Origin: Podocnemis expansa | Lineage: Eukaryota; Chordata; Testudines; Podocnemididae | DNA: 64,000 nt | Assembly (NCBI GenBank): GCA_007922195.1 | Contig: ML681995.1 | Coordinates: 20,451,924-20,515,923, forward strand | Reading direction: 5' to 3' | Position numbers and translations under genes: made by a program | In this document: positions 1 through 10,309 of the stretch, piece after piece | Layout: each line of letters opens with the position of its first letter | Numbering within the stretch: the stretch's first letter is position 1 | The notes under the pieces: model-generated | The model's database searches: none | What the model was told of the DNA's origin: nothing | What the model saw: only the letters and a program-made list of their open reading frames with translations

Positions 1-422
1 GTCCCTTTTCACCATCAGGGCAGGGTAGGAACCCCTGTTTCTGGCTCTGGCTGCAGCATGGAAGCGATCCCCCCTGCTTGTTCTGGCTGTGGCAGGGGAT
101 CCCTTCCCCCTGCTGCAACCAGACGCAGAAGGGGGGATTGCTTCCCTGCCTGCCGCGGCCAGAGGCGGCAGGAGGGCCCCTCTCCATGTGGTGGCAGCGT
201 AGGGACCCCCATTGCTGGCTCTGGCCGGGGGGGGTAAAGGTCAGAACCTCCCTTCCCGCCACTGTATAGATGGACCCTGGATTGGGGTGGGGGGCACCTT
301 TGGGGCTGCTTGCCGGAGGCACCAGAACCCCTAGTTACCTCCCTGTGTTCTCCGCCACGGCTCTTGAAGATTTGATAATCAACTTGTGTCGCTCTTGAGT
401 TCCGTAAGTTTGGCCACCCCTG
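1..422. mobile_element. hAT-like DNA transposon end (left part outside the window)
   Basis: The segment ends in GGCCACCCCTG at 412-422, the inverted form of a hAT terminus beginning CAGGGGTGGCC. The GC-rich part (1-300) repeats short units related to GGCTCTGGC and GCAGGGGATCCC. The left terminus and its target duplication lie outside the window. No transposase reading frame is visible. Confidence 0.6.
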
Positions 423-2028
423 CCATATTCCTTAGGATGAGTCCATAATTTAAAAATCTCTTTACTGTGGATGTGGTTAGTTCTTTTTGCTTTTCAACAT
501 GCTTCTTACAGTTTTCCACTTTAGAAAGTGACTTTTTCTGAAGTTTTATTCTCATTCCTTAACTTTCTCGATTCTCCTAGAATCTCCTCTCTGCTGGTTC
601 CCCAGTCACTCTCCAATTACCTCTTTTACTGCTCAACAGAAGTGTGAAACTGTCCTGCAGTGGCTCCAAAATATGGGTGTCTTCCTCAGGGAAGACTTAG
701 GAAATGTGGCAAAACCTCCAAATATGTTGTAAGTTCTGTCCTTACATTGCTAATTATGAAGTGTGAACTCCTCAGGCCCTATAACAGCCTTAACATGAAA
801 TCACAGACAGCCCTCTTGTGGATTCCCATCTATCTTGCTAGCCAGGTAAGCATACTTTTGTGACAGATGGTTCCTTACATCAAAGACCACAGCAATATCC
901 AGGTTAATCACAGGCCCAAAGGACCAATCACTCACCCCAGAGAAATTACATCTTTGATATCACACTGAAGACAATGCTTATTGCCAACCTTATAATAAAC
1001 TATCTAAAATTTATCACTGGGAAAAAGAAATAATACAGTTATTTACAAGGTTAAAGTAGGTAGCCAGATACACAAATGAGTTACAATCATAAGTTTCAAA
1101 AGCTAATAGAAGCTCCTATAATAAGCAAGCTCTATATTTCTTTTTGGGCTAACCCAGGCTAAGTAGCTGGGGATTCTTTGCATATGGTTTGAAAACCTTG
1201 CCCCCTTAGAGTCCTAGCAGCAAAGAGATACCATTCCTCCCCCGCCTCAAGTACTCAGAGCTCTGTTGATGGGAGGAATTCACTTTCATGACTCAGGTAC
1301 GGGATAGGGGGAATAGCTGAACAAAGTCCTATATCCATTTTAATGTCCTTCTGTAGTCCACCTGGTGCTGATGGCCTTTTCCTGTTGGGAAGGATGTCAT
1401 ACTTTCTGCTGGAGATCAACATTTCACATTAGTTAATATCTCTCTCCTGTGCGGTGATTCAACGTCACAGAGGTTTAGGACACAAATAACTGAATATTCT
1501 CTTACAGTATAGAGTACAGATGGTATAAGTGGCATTAGTAGCAACTCACGAGCATCCAATATAGACTAAACATGTTATACACTGGTGAACAAGATGGGGT
1601 CCAGATATGTAGTCGTCAATGTTCAGCTGAGACATGGAGATCTTGGGACAAGTTGGCACCTAGTCTGCCACCATTACAAGAATTATTCCTCTAGTCAGTG
1701 ACTTCAGCTCCCTTGTCCATCACTATCTACCCAGCAATAAATGTGTCATCCATAAACTCCAAAACCTCTTCACAGTACATTCTTCAGCTTACCTCATTTT
1801 CCCATCTTCATTGCAAGTCACGGAACATACAGTTTATTAACATCAGAATCACTGGCTTTCACATAAATCAAAACCACTTTTTCCTCCCTGGTTCTGGTTA
1901 GAAGCTTGATCATGTGGCAGTAATGTTTCCTACACGAGCACCCAGAAAGCACCAAATGGAAGTGACAATTACTAAGTTGTGACACTCCCTACAGAAAGGA
2001 ATCTGACCCTAAAATAGTGAGGAAAAAA
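423..2028. other. Anonymous interval, no gene seen
   Basis: No coding-like frame, RNA gene or structurally bounded repeat was recognised. Frames here are short and lack family signatures. Presumably intronic sequence of the LPAR1 locus. Confidence 0.6.
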
Positions 2029-2119
2029 CCCACTTCTGGGATTTTCTCTCATGAAAGGTCATGCAATCAATAAATTTGTTAGTCTTTAGAACTGCCACAG
2101 GACTCCTTGTTTGTTTAGA
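2029..2119 (+). repeat. Penelope-type terminal repeat (family 1), decayed
   Basis: Reads GGGATTTTCTCTCATGAAAGG, a CAATAAATTTG-like stretch, GTTAGTCTTTAGA and CCACAGGACTCCTTG. The same series of blocks recurs near 6.9, 18.6, 22.8, 54.7, 60.2 and 63.7 kb. Strand is given relative to the Penelope-like element at 22.8-24.6 kb, which ends with this repeat. The CTGANGA block is lost in this copy. Confidence 0.7.
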
Positions 2120-2180
2120 CAGACCTATGTTAGACTCTTCAGGAGGGACCAATACGATCATCTAGTCTGACCTCCTAGAC

Positions 2181-2383
2181 CAGGGGTCTCAAACACCTGG
2201 CCCATGGGCTGCCCCTAAAGTTATTTCCTGCAGTCCGCACTGACACTATCATTATCAATATTTGCAATATTATTATATGAAAAGGCTTCTGTGGTGCGGC
2301 CCCTGGGCTAATGTATTAGCCCTCATGAGGCCCTTGTGCAGTCCTCATGTGGCACTTATGGTGATTTGAGTTTGAAACCCCTC
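2181..2383. mobile_element. 203-bp non-autonomous hAT element with 8-bp target duplication
   Basis: Begins CAGGGGTCTCAAAC and ends GTTTGAAACCCCTC, inverted termini with two mismatches. It is flanked by TCCTAGAC (2173-2180) and TCCTAGGC (2384-2391), an 8-bp duplication with one mismatch. It interrupts a CR1 fragment, so it is younger than that CR1. Non-coding. Confidence 0.85.
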
Positions 2384-2586
2384 TCCTAGGCAATGCAGGC
2401 CACAAAACATCACCCACTCACTCCAGCAATAACCCTATAACCTATGACTGAGTTATTTGAGTCCTCAAATCAGGACTTTAAGATACACAGAATTCACCAG
2501 CAGGTGAGCCATGCCCTATGCTACAGAGGAAGGTGAAAACCCCCAGAGCCCTAGCCAATCTACCTGGGGGAAAATTCCCTCCCAAC

Positions 2587-2941
2587 CTATGTTCCCTCTA
2601 AGATGTGCACATGTGTGCATACACCCAGGTCATGAAACCTATGCATACAAAAAAATTAAGCACACAAAAAGTTCAACAGTGCTAATATTTTTATGCTCCT
2701 TTAAGAAGGCATTTTCAAGTAGCATGTTTAATAAGGTTTTGTATTTTATAAAATCATTTCTATCACCATATCAAAATAAAATTTAGATATTATTTGCATC
2801 ATACATGCTTGCTTTGTTGCGCTCACAAATTTGATCACACTCACTGGAGTGCGCACAAATTTGGGCAAAGGTTCTGAAAATTTGCACGAAAGAAATTTTT
2901 TGCACACACAGCCTACAAAAAAAAAAAAAGAGGGAACATTG
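2587..2941. mobile_element. hAT-like element with CAATGTTCCCTCT termini
   Basis: ATGTTCCCTCT at 2589-2599 is perfectly repeated in inverse at 2929-2939, and the right end continues to ATTG at 2941. The same terminus occurs at 56678, 56852 and 58082, defining a family. The element interrupts CR1 homology. A clean 8-bp duplication was not found, so the exact ends are uncertain. Confidence 0.65.
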
Positions 2942-3155
2942 CATTATCTGGGGTTGAGACCAATCAGTTAAACCCTGAGCACATGGGACAAGCTTCACCC
3001 GCTAAGCACCCAAGAAAGAATTCTTTGTAATAACCCAGAACCTACCCCATCTACCGTCCCTTCTTAGGCCACTGGCATATCTACTACCAGTTATCAGAGA
3101 CCAAAGATCAGTCAATTTCCAAAATAGGCCGTCCCATCATACCATCACAAACCTT

Positions 3156-4986
3156 AATTATTTTTCATGTATGAAATCTACTTTTCCTGAAGAAATGTAA
3201 AATCTTAGGCTTAAACAATTTAGTAACATCCATTTCAAATCTCTCAAATTAAAGATTGGGAGTTAAAATTTAATTCACCATTAATCCAATAACTGAAGTT
3301 AGTGACGTTCATGAACAACAGAGTTCTTTTTCCCTTAAAGGAAGAAAGTAAACTGTTTATTTTAAAAATAAAATATTTTAAATAAAATAGGAAATCATTA
3401 TGTGACAATGTTCAGGATTTTAGCTGGTTTCTAGACCAGAGAGATATTGGAAACTCATGTATGAATGAGCTTCAGCTGTTGCCAGAGAAATTTAAATATT
3501 TTCCTCCTCTGTAAGATAACATGACAGTCCGTGGGCTCACCCTTGCTAAAAACTTGATGTAAACAGGAAATTTGGGTGTCCACCATAATTTTTCAACAGT
3601 TAAATAATAGCCTTAATGCTCTTTCGTGATTACAAAGTGTGGCACAACTTCACCTGTAATAAAAATTTGGTTGGAATGAGCGCATCGAATATTGTCAATA
3701 ACTCTGACTGCAATCAGACTTCATGTGTGCTTGTGACATTGACACAGAGCTTTATAATGTGTTTTACCCATCAGCCAAGCACCAGGGAAAAGCAGATGAT
3801 GATTAAAGGACTTCAGATTTTGGGAAAGTTGGAAGCAGGAGAAAATATTTTCAGCCCATACTTCCCTCCTACTTGAGACATTTTATGTTGAATTTGACTA
3901 TTTGTCAGAAGCTGGACTAAATAAATTGATTTCTCTTGGCTACCACTTTTATGTTCTTTTCTTGGTTTGTTTTGTTTTGCTTTTTTTTTTTTTTTTTTAA
4001 AAAAGAAAACTGTCCCCACCAAAAAAGTGAAGTAATTAAAATTAGTTGGTCAGAAGCAAATAGTCAATAGACTACAATGGCCAAGATTTTATAAAATGAC
4101 TACTAAGTTTGAGGTGCCAGCTTAGGGGATCTGCTTTTCTGAAAGTGCTGACAGAAACTTAATGAGAACCTGGCATCTTTAGATGTTCCTCTGGTCAGGA
4201 ACTCAAAAATGTAGGTATACAAAATCACTAGTCAAGTCTGAAGGTCTGGCTATGCATATTTAAGTAGAAGCACTTAGCTAAGTAGGACTTTTTAATGCAA
4301 GTGCATCTGGACTTATACTGGGCATTTTAAAAGTAATTTCTCTTGTGAATTTCTTTGGCACTTGTTGTGGCCCTTTAATTTTTTTAAAAAATCCATTCTG
4401 AATGTTGCCACTGCAGGACCAACATGGTTATGCAAACACTAGGGCTCACCACAAGAGGTCATGTGAGGCACAGAGTGGACAGCTGGCACACTGAATGAAG
4501 CTGCCTACAAATCAGATTTTATTAGCATCTGAATTTGAAATGTGTATTTAACATATTGAAGATTTTGGTGTTTCCTTGCTACCATACACATTGCAGTTTC
4601 TAATCACAGAAAATTATTTCATGCTGAAGCTGAAAGAATTCCCTTTAAAATCTCTTCACACCCGATAAGTATTTTGGTATCTCTCCAAGTTCAGCCACAA
4701 TCCTTCATTTAAATAATATGGTTTGTTTAATATATTTTCAATGTGATTTCTTTTATTGTTAAAGTCCGTAAGCATTACTAGTATTATCACTGGATCAGCT
4801 CCAATTGCATCATACATTTCTGACAGAATTATTTGTATATGCAGTTTAATGCTAGGAGCTGATGTGATCCCACTGTAAATAGGATGAAACTAGTAGGGAC
4901 AGCAGAAAGAATTATTAGAAACTTTTACGTTTCCTTAACAGAGATAAACTTGCCTCTAACATACTTAGCAAACTACTGGAAGGCAC
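3156..4986. other. Anonymous AT-rich interval, no gene seen
   Basis: Contains a poly-T tract at 3981-3998 and generally AT-rich sequence. No coding frame with recognisable signatures and no bounded repeat. Confidence 0.6.
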
Positions 4987-4989
4987 TAA

Positions 4990-5353
4990 GGGTATGTCTG
5001 TGCTGGAGGCTTAGGTTGACTTAACCTCTTAAGTCAACCTAAGGAACTCCACGTCCACATTGGGGTTGTATTAAGTCGACTTCGGCACTTGCCTAAGTCG
5101 ACTTAATAACACCTGCCCTTAAGGTCGACTTAAGCCTTAAGTTGACCTATACAGATGGCATGAGCTGGGGCCCAAATACAGGCCTTGGGGCCTGATCCGG
5201 CTGTGAGGCACGATCTGGCTCCTGCCACTGCTGGCAAGTGGCCTGGGCCCAGTAATGCTCCTGAGCTATGTCTACACTGTCGCCAGTGTAGACATAGACT
5301 TAACGAGGTCAACCTGAAGTTGACTTAAAAGAACCTCCTGTGTAGACATACCC
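4990..5353. mobile_element. Harbinger-like MITE, 364 bp, TAA target duplication
   Basis: Begins GGGTATGTCTGTGCTGGAGG and ends CCTCCTGTGTAGACATACCC; the ends are imperfect inverted repeats of about 20 bp. It is flanked by TAA on both sides (4987-4989, 5354-5356), the trinucleotide duplication typical of PIF/Harbinger elements. It contains several internal palindromes, including an 11-bp arm hairpin at 5013-5040. No transposase. Confidence 0.8.
5266..5297. repeat. Perfect 14-bp-arm hairpin inside the Harbinger-like element
   Basis: CTATGTCTACACTG at 5266-5279 is followed by the 4-base loop TCGC and the exact inverse CAGTGTAGACATAG at 5284-5297. The arms resemble Harbinger-like termini, so this may be two termini abutting head to head. 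Confidence 0.85.
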
Positions 5354-5356
5354 TAA

Positions 5357-6912
5357 GACATTACACCGGTGAGGGTACTGTAAGATCTGAACCCAACAGA
5401 ATAAGAATCTAAGACAGACAAATGGAATTTCAGTGATAAGATTATATTCAAATTCCAACTATGAGTAATGCAGATATGTTATCTCCCAGATAAATATAGT
5501 TGATTGGTATCCAATTATGGCTAGTTAGTTAAGGCCTGATAGTTATCTTTCTAACAATAAATGAATGGATCAAGTTCCAACTACATTAAAGACTGAATTT
5601 TGATCTAAAAATCACTGACAGCTGCACTTCTCTGGGGCAATATAGATTAAAACGCTTAGACTGAAACACATAGAAGAACTACGGACAAAACACTCTCAGC
5701 CAAAGGGGTCTGGTTATGTTCCAGAACAAACTTCCAAGGGAAATAAAAGAAAAGCCTGAGTCTGACCATGTTTAGGAAACACTGCAATATCTTTCTGTTT
5801 GAAAAAGCCTTTTCCACCATCAGAGTGAGCCTGAGCTGTGACACCACCCCATTCTTTACCTCTAAGCCCCATCAATCAAAAAAGCAAGTTACTCTGAAAC
5901 CAATCAACCTTCAAAAAAAAGAAAATTAATGAAAAACAAAACAGACAGACAAACCATACCCTTGAAGAGTTTTTACTCTAAACAACAAGAAGTGCCAGAG
6001 AAGTCTACCAGGGACTTTGCTATTTCTGTCAGCTTTATGTTGAAGACGATCAGCTACTATGGAAATGGGCAGCAGTATAAAACCCTAAGAAAAGAGACAC
6101 ACAGAACTCCATTCAGTACCAAAGGTCAATGGAAAGGGCACCTAAACTTTGCTCAAATCAGCATTATAATGGCAACTTGTCAGAAGTCCAAAGACTAAGT
6201 ACAAATATGCACGGAATGGAGCAAATTGCAGCAAGCTTAATTCTACATACATTGGGTCTAGGTGACCATGACCAGGCTGAACTACAATATTTGGGAAAAC
6301 ATAGCCTCCAATGTGGACTTGTGTATTAAAGATCAAGACATGACGAACCATGTAACTTTGGTGGCTGTACTGAGTTTGTGCCTAACATTTTGACTACCTT
6401 CATTTCATAGTTTCCATGCTTCTTTAAGTTTTCCTGGGAATCAGCTAATTGGCAGCATCTGGATGAACTCCCTTTATCACCTTGTATCTACTGCATTTGG
6501 AGGGGGTGAGAATGAAAATATTAATTCCTTCAGCTGATTCCAACTAAGCCAAATCCTAGATTCATTTAAATATCATGCAAAAGTCATTGCTGTCACAAAG
6601 GCATGAAGACCCCTTAGAAACAAAATGCATTGAAAGTCCAATATTGTCATTATACAGTAGACGTCATTTAAAAAAAAACAAAGTAAACCAAAGAGGGTTT
6701 TTGTTCATTGCAACACAAAACCTGTAGGAAGCTAAAGTCTGGGGAGGACAAGTCTGGGACAAAAAGAAATCCAATCTCACCAATCCAAAAAAGATGACTA
6801 GCAAGTTAGATTTCAGGACAATATGTAACATTTAGCCTTAATGTCACTAGGTACCTTCAAGAGTCACACAGCTAAAAGCCAGGCATCATTTTGAGAACAC
6901 TTGTATTAATGA
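5357..6912. other. Anonymous interval, no gene seen
   Basis: Several overlapping frames of 60-90 codons occur on both strands near 5.65-6.35 kb, but they overlap one another and lack family motifs. No structural repeat boundaries identified. Confidence 0.55.
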
Positions 6913-7043
6913 GTTCCAGAGGGGTAGACATGTTAGTCTGTATACAGCAAAAACAATGAGAGTCCTGTGGCACCTTAAAGTCTAAAAAATTTCTTCGGGC
7001 ATAAGCTTTTGTGGGCTCCAATCAACTTTGTCAGATGCAACAT
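6913..7043 (-). repeat. Penelope-type terminal repeat (family 1)
   Basis: On the plus strand: GGGGTAGACATGTTAGTCTG, GAGTCCTGTGGCACC, a TAAAGTCTAA block and GCATAAGCTTTTGTGGG, ending GTCAGATGC. This is the inverse of the copies at 2.0 and 60.2 kb. The CTGANGA block is mutated to CTGACAA on the minus strand. Confidence 0.75.
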
Positions 7044-7921
7044 TAACACATGTTAATGGCTGTTCCTGTCTCCCACTATTACACACTATTTGCACATTAC
7101 CTCATACACTGGAAAGTCAGTTACTGAGACTGATCTTTGATGTTTTATGGAGTTGTTTTATACTCTTGATCAGCTCACTCAGGGAAATTAAAACTACCAG
7201 AAAGAATCAGACAGCACATTTTAGAGACATTGCAGCACTACACCAGATAAATAGAGGTTTCATTCATTTAAACTTTCATCTAGTGAATACGATTCTGGGC
7301 TCACATTCACTGGTGTAGACATGCAACAAAACCACTGAATTCCACACAGTGTATGAGAAATCAACATCTGGCTGATGGCGTTGGATTCATTTTCATGTTG
7401 CGAATGAATCTGTGTGAACAGTACACCTAGGCCTCCTTGGGTTATTCAGCAATGTACTCTTGTAGTCTAAATACACTTGTCCATAAAAAGCAATCTCACA
7501 CCAAGAACAGCATTTGCCTTTCAGCTGCGGACATTACCACAATCTTTAAGTCATTGTGGCACTGCTCAAAACCGATATATAAATAGCCTTTTGATAAAAA
7601 TGACAAAGGGCACTAGTCTTGGTATCTGGAAGGCCGCTCCATCTGTGCATTTTTGGCAGTGTGACTAATTTAACCTCTGATTTACCGTTTGCTATAGAGG
7701 CACCATGAAAGACTGCAGGTTTTCGCTGCGGTAGAAAGGAATAAAAAATTAGTGCTGACTCAGTCTTTTCTTCAGTATACTACTCAAGCTAAACTAGTAA
7801 TAAAAGCACAGTAGTAGTATGACAGATTATTAAAAGACCAGCAGTTCAAAGTTGGGTTTATTCTTCACCAGTCATGACAAGTGTCACCCAGAGCACATGA
7901 AAACTGTAGGTTTCTGTCCAT
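7044..7921. other. Anonymous interval, no gene seen
   Basis: No coding-like frame, RNA gene or bounded repeat recognised. Confidence 0.55.
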
Positions 7922-8217
7922 GGGCAGGTCTACACCTCAGAAGGATTTTGGTGGCAGTTGAAGAGAGATGTGCAAATTACTTAAAATACTTTCTGTATCT
8001 CTCATCGATTGCCTACCACCTACTTGCTACAGTGTCTGCAGTGCACTGAGTCTAAGGGAAATGCCCCCCCTTTGGCTCAACCCTACTTTACTTACCTGGA
8101 TGGTCTTCAGCGATTGACTTCGTGATTGGCTGCGCAGGTCTTCACAGACCCACTCAGTTGATCGGGAAGACTGATCTGACAGTGGCAAATCTGCCACCAT
8201 CAGTGAAGACTAGGGCC
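7922..8217. mobile_element. Harbinger-like MITE, uninterrupted copy (relative of the 27.8/32.7 kb copy)
   Basis: Starts GGGCAGGTCTACACC and ends CAGTGAAGACTAGGGCC, loosely inverted termini. Internal blocks TACTTAAAATACTT, GCCTACCACCTACTTGCTAC, CCTTTGGCTCA, TGGTCTTCAGC and AAGACTGATCTGACAGTGG align in order with 27838-27931 plus 32570-32751, where a gypsy element is inserted. It gives a local empty-site reference. The family assignment rests on termini only. Confidence 0.6.
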
Positions 8218-8811
8218 ATAGAAGAGGTAAGGAAGGGAGAAGCAATGGTGCAACTTTCCAGCAAAGCAGTGTTGTCTCAGCCTTGCTCTGGAGATTCTAT
8301 TGCTAGTGGTGTAAAGGTACTGCTGCCTCTGTTCCCACTGAATTCTTGAATTTTCCACTGACATCACCAACAAAGGTGCCAACTGTTGTCCACTGGGACT
8401 CAGACTAGACGGAGAGTTCTTGTTTCTCATAGGTCATGGAAGAGCTCTCAGATAGTAATATGTTATGATCACTACGAACATCAAACCCTCACTTATGTAA
8501 GCAGGCCTTAGTCACTCTAGGACTACTGTGTAGGGCAATACTGCTTTCTCATGAGAACTAAAAAGCTGTTCCTCTTGCAGACTTCCCACTTGTCATGGAT
8601 TTTAGACCCCAGGGGATGATGCCTGCCTTTGACAAGTTTATATGAAATGTAATTAATTCAGAAATTTTAACCTCAAGGATTTTCTAATGCTCTCTCCTGA
8701 GCTTGGATATCAAGGGGTTGAGAGACATTTTAAACAACATACTGAGATGCAAATTCCAGAAAGGTTGAGCTGGTATGGTAAATCCTAGGTCCCAGCAATT
8801 CTTTTGAATCA
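8218..8811. other. Anonymous interval, no gene seen
   Basis: Two overlapping opposite-strand frames near 8.2-8.43 kb run partly into the neighbouring MITE and are not considered genes. Nothing else recognised. Confidence 0.55.
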
Positions 8812-8905
8812 AATCATAGGATTGGAAGGGACCTCACAAGATCATCAAGTCCAACCCCCCTGGGGCTTGAACCTAGGGCCTTCTGCATATTCATTTGTAA
8901 ATGTG
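8812..8905 (-). repeat. Short SINE: tRNA-like head joined to a CR1-type 3' tail
   Basis: On the minus strand a tRNA-like stretch containing ATATGCAGAAGG and GGTTCAAGCCCC (a good RNA polymerase III B box) leads directly into GGTTGGACTTGATGATC and CCTTCCAATCCTATGATT, the classic CR1 3' end. The second copy at 37924-38000 has the same join. The head resembles tRNA-Ile, inferred from that second copy. Confidence 0.65.
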
Positions 8906-9660
8906 GTAGAATAATGCATAACTGTTTCTTAGTGATGTATGAATGGTGATCATGCAGATGTGTCAGATAGCACATTTAAGACCCCCAGGTGCAATCATTT
9001 TGAGGGTCTGTGTGGTGTGGGAAATACCAGCTCCACTTGGTGATTCCACACTTCTGTCTCTTGCAGTGGGTCAGGGTGCCACTGGGTCTGGTGGGTTGAG
9101 GAGGGGGTAGGGACCTGGGCCTGCCCGTTCCTCTGGGTCCCAGCCCAGGGCCCCTACAAATGGAAGCTACGTGTTGTAGTTGCTGCATTCACAGCTGCAC
9201 TAAATTTCCCCTGGGTTAGTTCACCCCCTCTGTTTTTTCAGCTTCAGGTATCCCATAGCCTCAGTGCCTGCGAGGTAACTCAGTCCTGGGTCAAAAGCTC
9301 TCTCCCTCCAGCGGTCCAGTACCTTTCTCCAAGTTCCTCTCTCTGCTCCTCTCTGTTCCTCCACTCAACAGCACACTTCTCCTGCTGCTCCATATGTCCG
9401 GACACAACTCAGCGCCACATAGCGCTCCTTGGACTCCACCTCCAGCTTGTGCCTTGTCTGTTTAGAGCACAGAGACTTTTATGAAGCACCTGGCTGGATC
9501 TTAATTGATCCCAGGTGCCTCTAACTGCTCCGCAGTAACCCTAGCTAGCCACTAGGGAACAGAGCTCTCAGCAACCTGGGGCTCACATACCTCCATTCCT
9601 TCACACTTAGGCTGCTGGCTGCCCTTGGTATCTCACAGTGTGCACTCACAGACTGACACA
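8906..9660 (-). repeat. Possible LTR or promoter-bearing repeat fragment
   Basis: GC-richer than its surroundings, with a compositional break. On the minus strand it has a TATA-like CATAAAAG (complement of 9476-9483), then a run rich in GGAG and GAGGAACAG-like blocks, and a CCTGGGCTGGGACCCAGAGG block nearer 9.1 kb. The arrangement resembles an LTR promoter, but I found no paired LTR, primer site or coding remains. The boundaries are approximate. Confidence 0.3.
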
Positions 9661-10236
9661 CATGAAACTACTCATTCCACACCAGGAATGCTAGCAAGTA
9701 CACAAGAGATGGCAAAACAATGGTGACCAAAAAACCCACATTTGTTTTTCATGGCTCCTGGATTTTTCAAAGCATTTCCTACTGATTCTGCACACTACAT
9801 CCACTAGCTAGAGTCAAACTATTTGCATGATCTACAACTGTGATAAGAAAACCTGACCATCCTCTGCAAACCAGACCACGTCTAATACATGTAAGGGGAA
9901 ATGCTCAGGCTGAGTGATACCCATTAGAGATGCTGCCAGCCCTGTTAAGTTCCAGAGGTATTTACAGAATTGAATTGTTCTGATAGGCGTAACAGCATGA
10001 AAAAGGGAAACCACCCTGAAAGTTATTTCAGTTCTGTAGCAGAAATTCCATGCTGTACTGCAAGTACAATTAATAAAGTCATATGTGTAAAAATAGAAGC
10101 AATGGCTGAGAACATAAAAACTAGAAGGTCATGGACCACAAATCAACAGCAGAGATTCAACCTGGGTATATTCTAAACCAAGAGCTTTCAAAGACGCATA
10201 TGCCCTTTTCCAATCACTTCGTACCGATTGAATACA
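9661..10236. other. Anonymous interval, no gene seen
   Basis: No supported feature. Confidence 0.5.
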
Positions 10237-10309
10237 AGTTCGAAAGTTTGTCTCTCTCACCAACAGAAGCTGGTCCAAGAAATGGAATTACCTCACCCAT
10301 CTTGTCTCT
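10237..10309 (+). repeat. Terminal-repeat family 2, partial
   Basis: Reads AAGTTCGAAAGTTTGTCTC, then CACCAACAGAAGCTGGTCCAA and a CCTCACCCATCTTGTCTC block. Related sequences lie at 17123-17212 (inverse) and 33990-34130. This dispersed family is common in reptile genomes by recollection, not by search. Confidence 0.6.

Larger units (their letters stand above)
2127..3155 (-). repeat. CR1 LINE 3' fragment, interrupted by two DNA transposons
   Basis: Antisense CR1 3' region. Blocks such as GGGACCAATACGATCATCTAG, AACCTATGACTGAGTTAT, GTGAGCCATGCC and CCCTGGGGGAAAA-like sequence match, in the same order, the 3' end of the longer CR1 at 34.5-34.95 kb. The homology is split by insertions at 2181-2383 and about 2587-2941. 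Confidence 0.85.
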
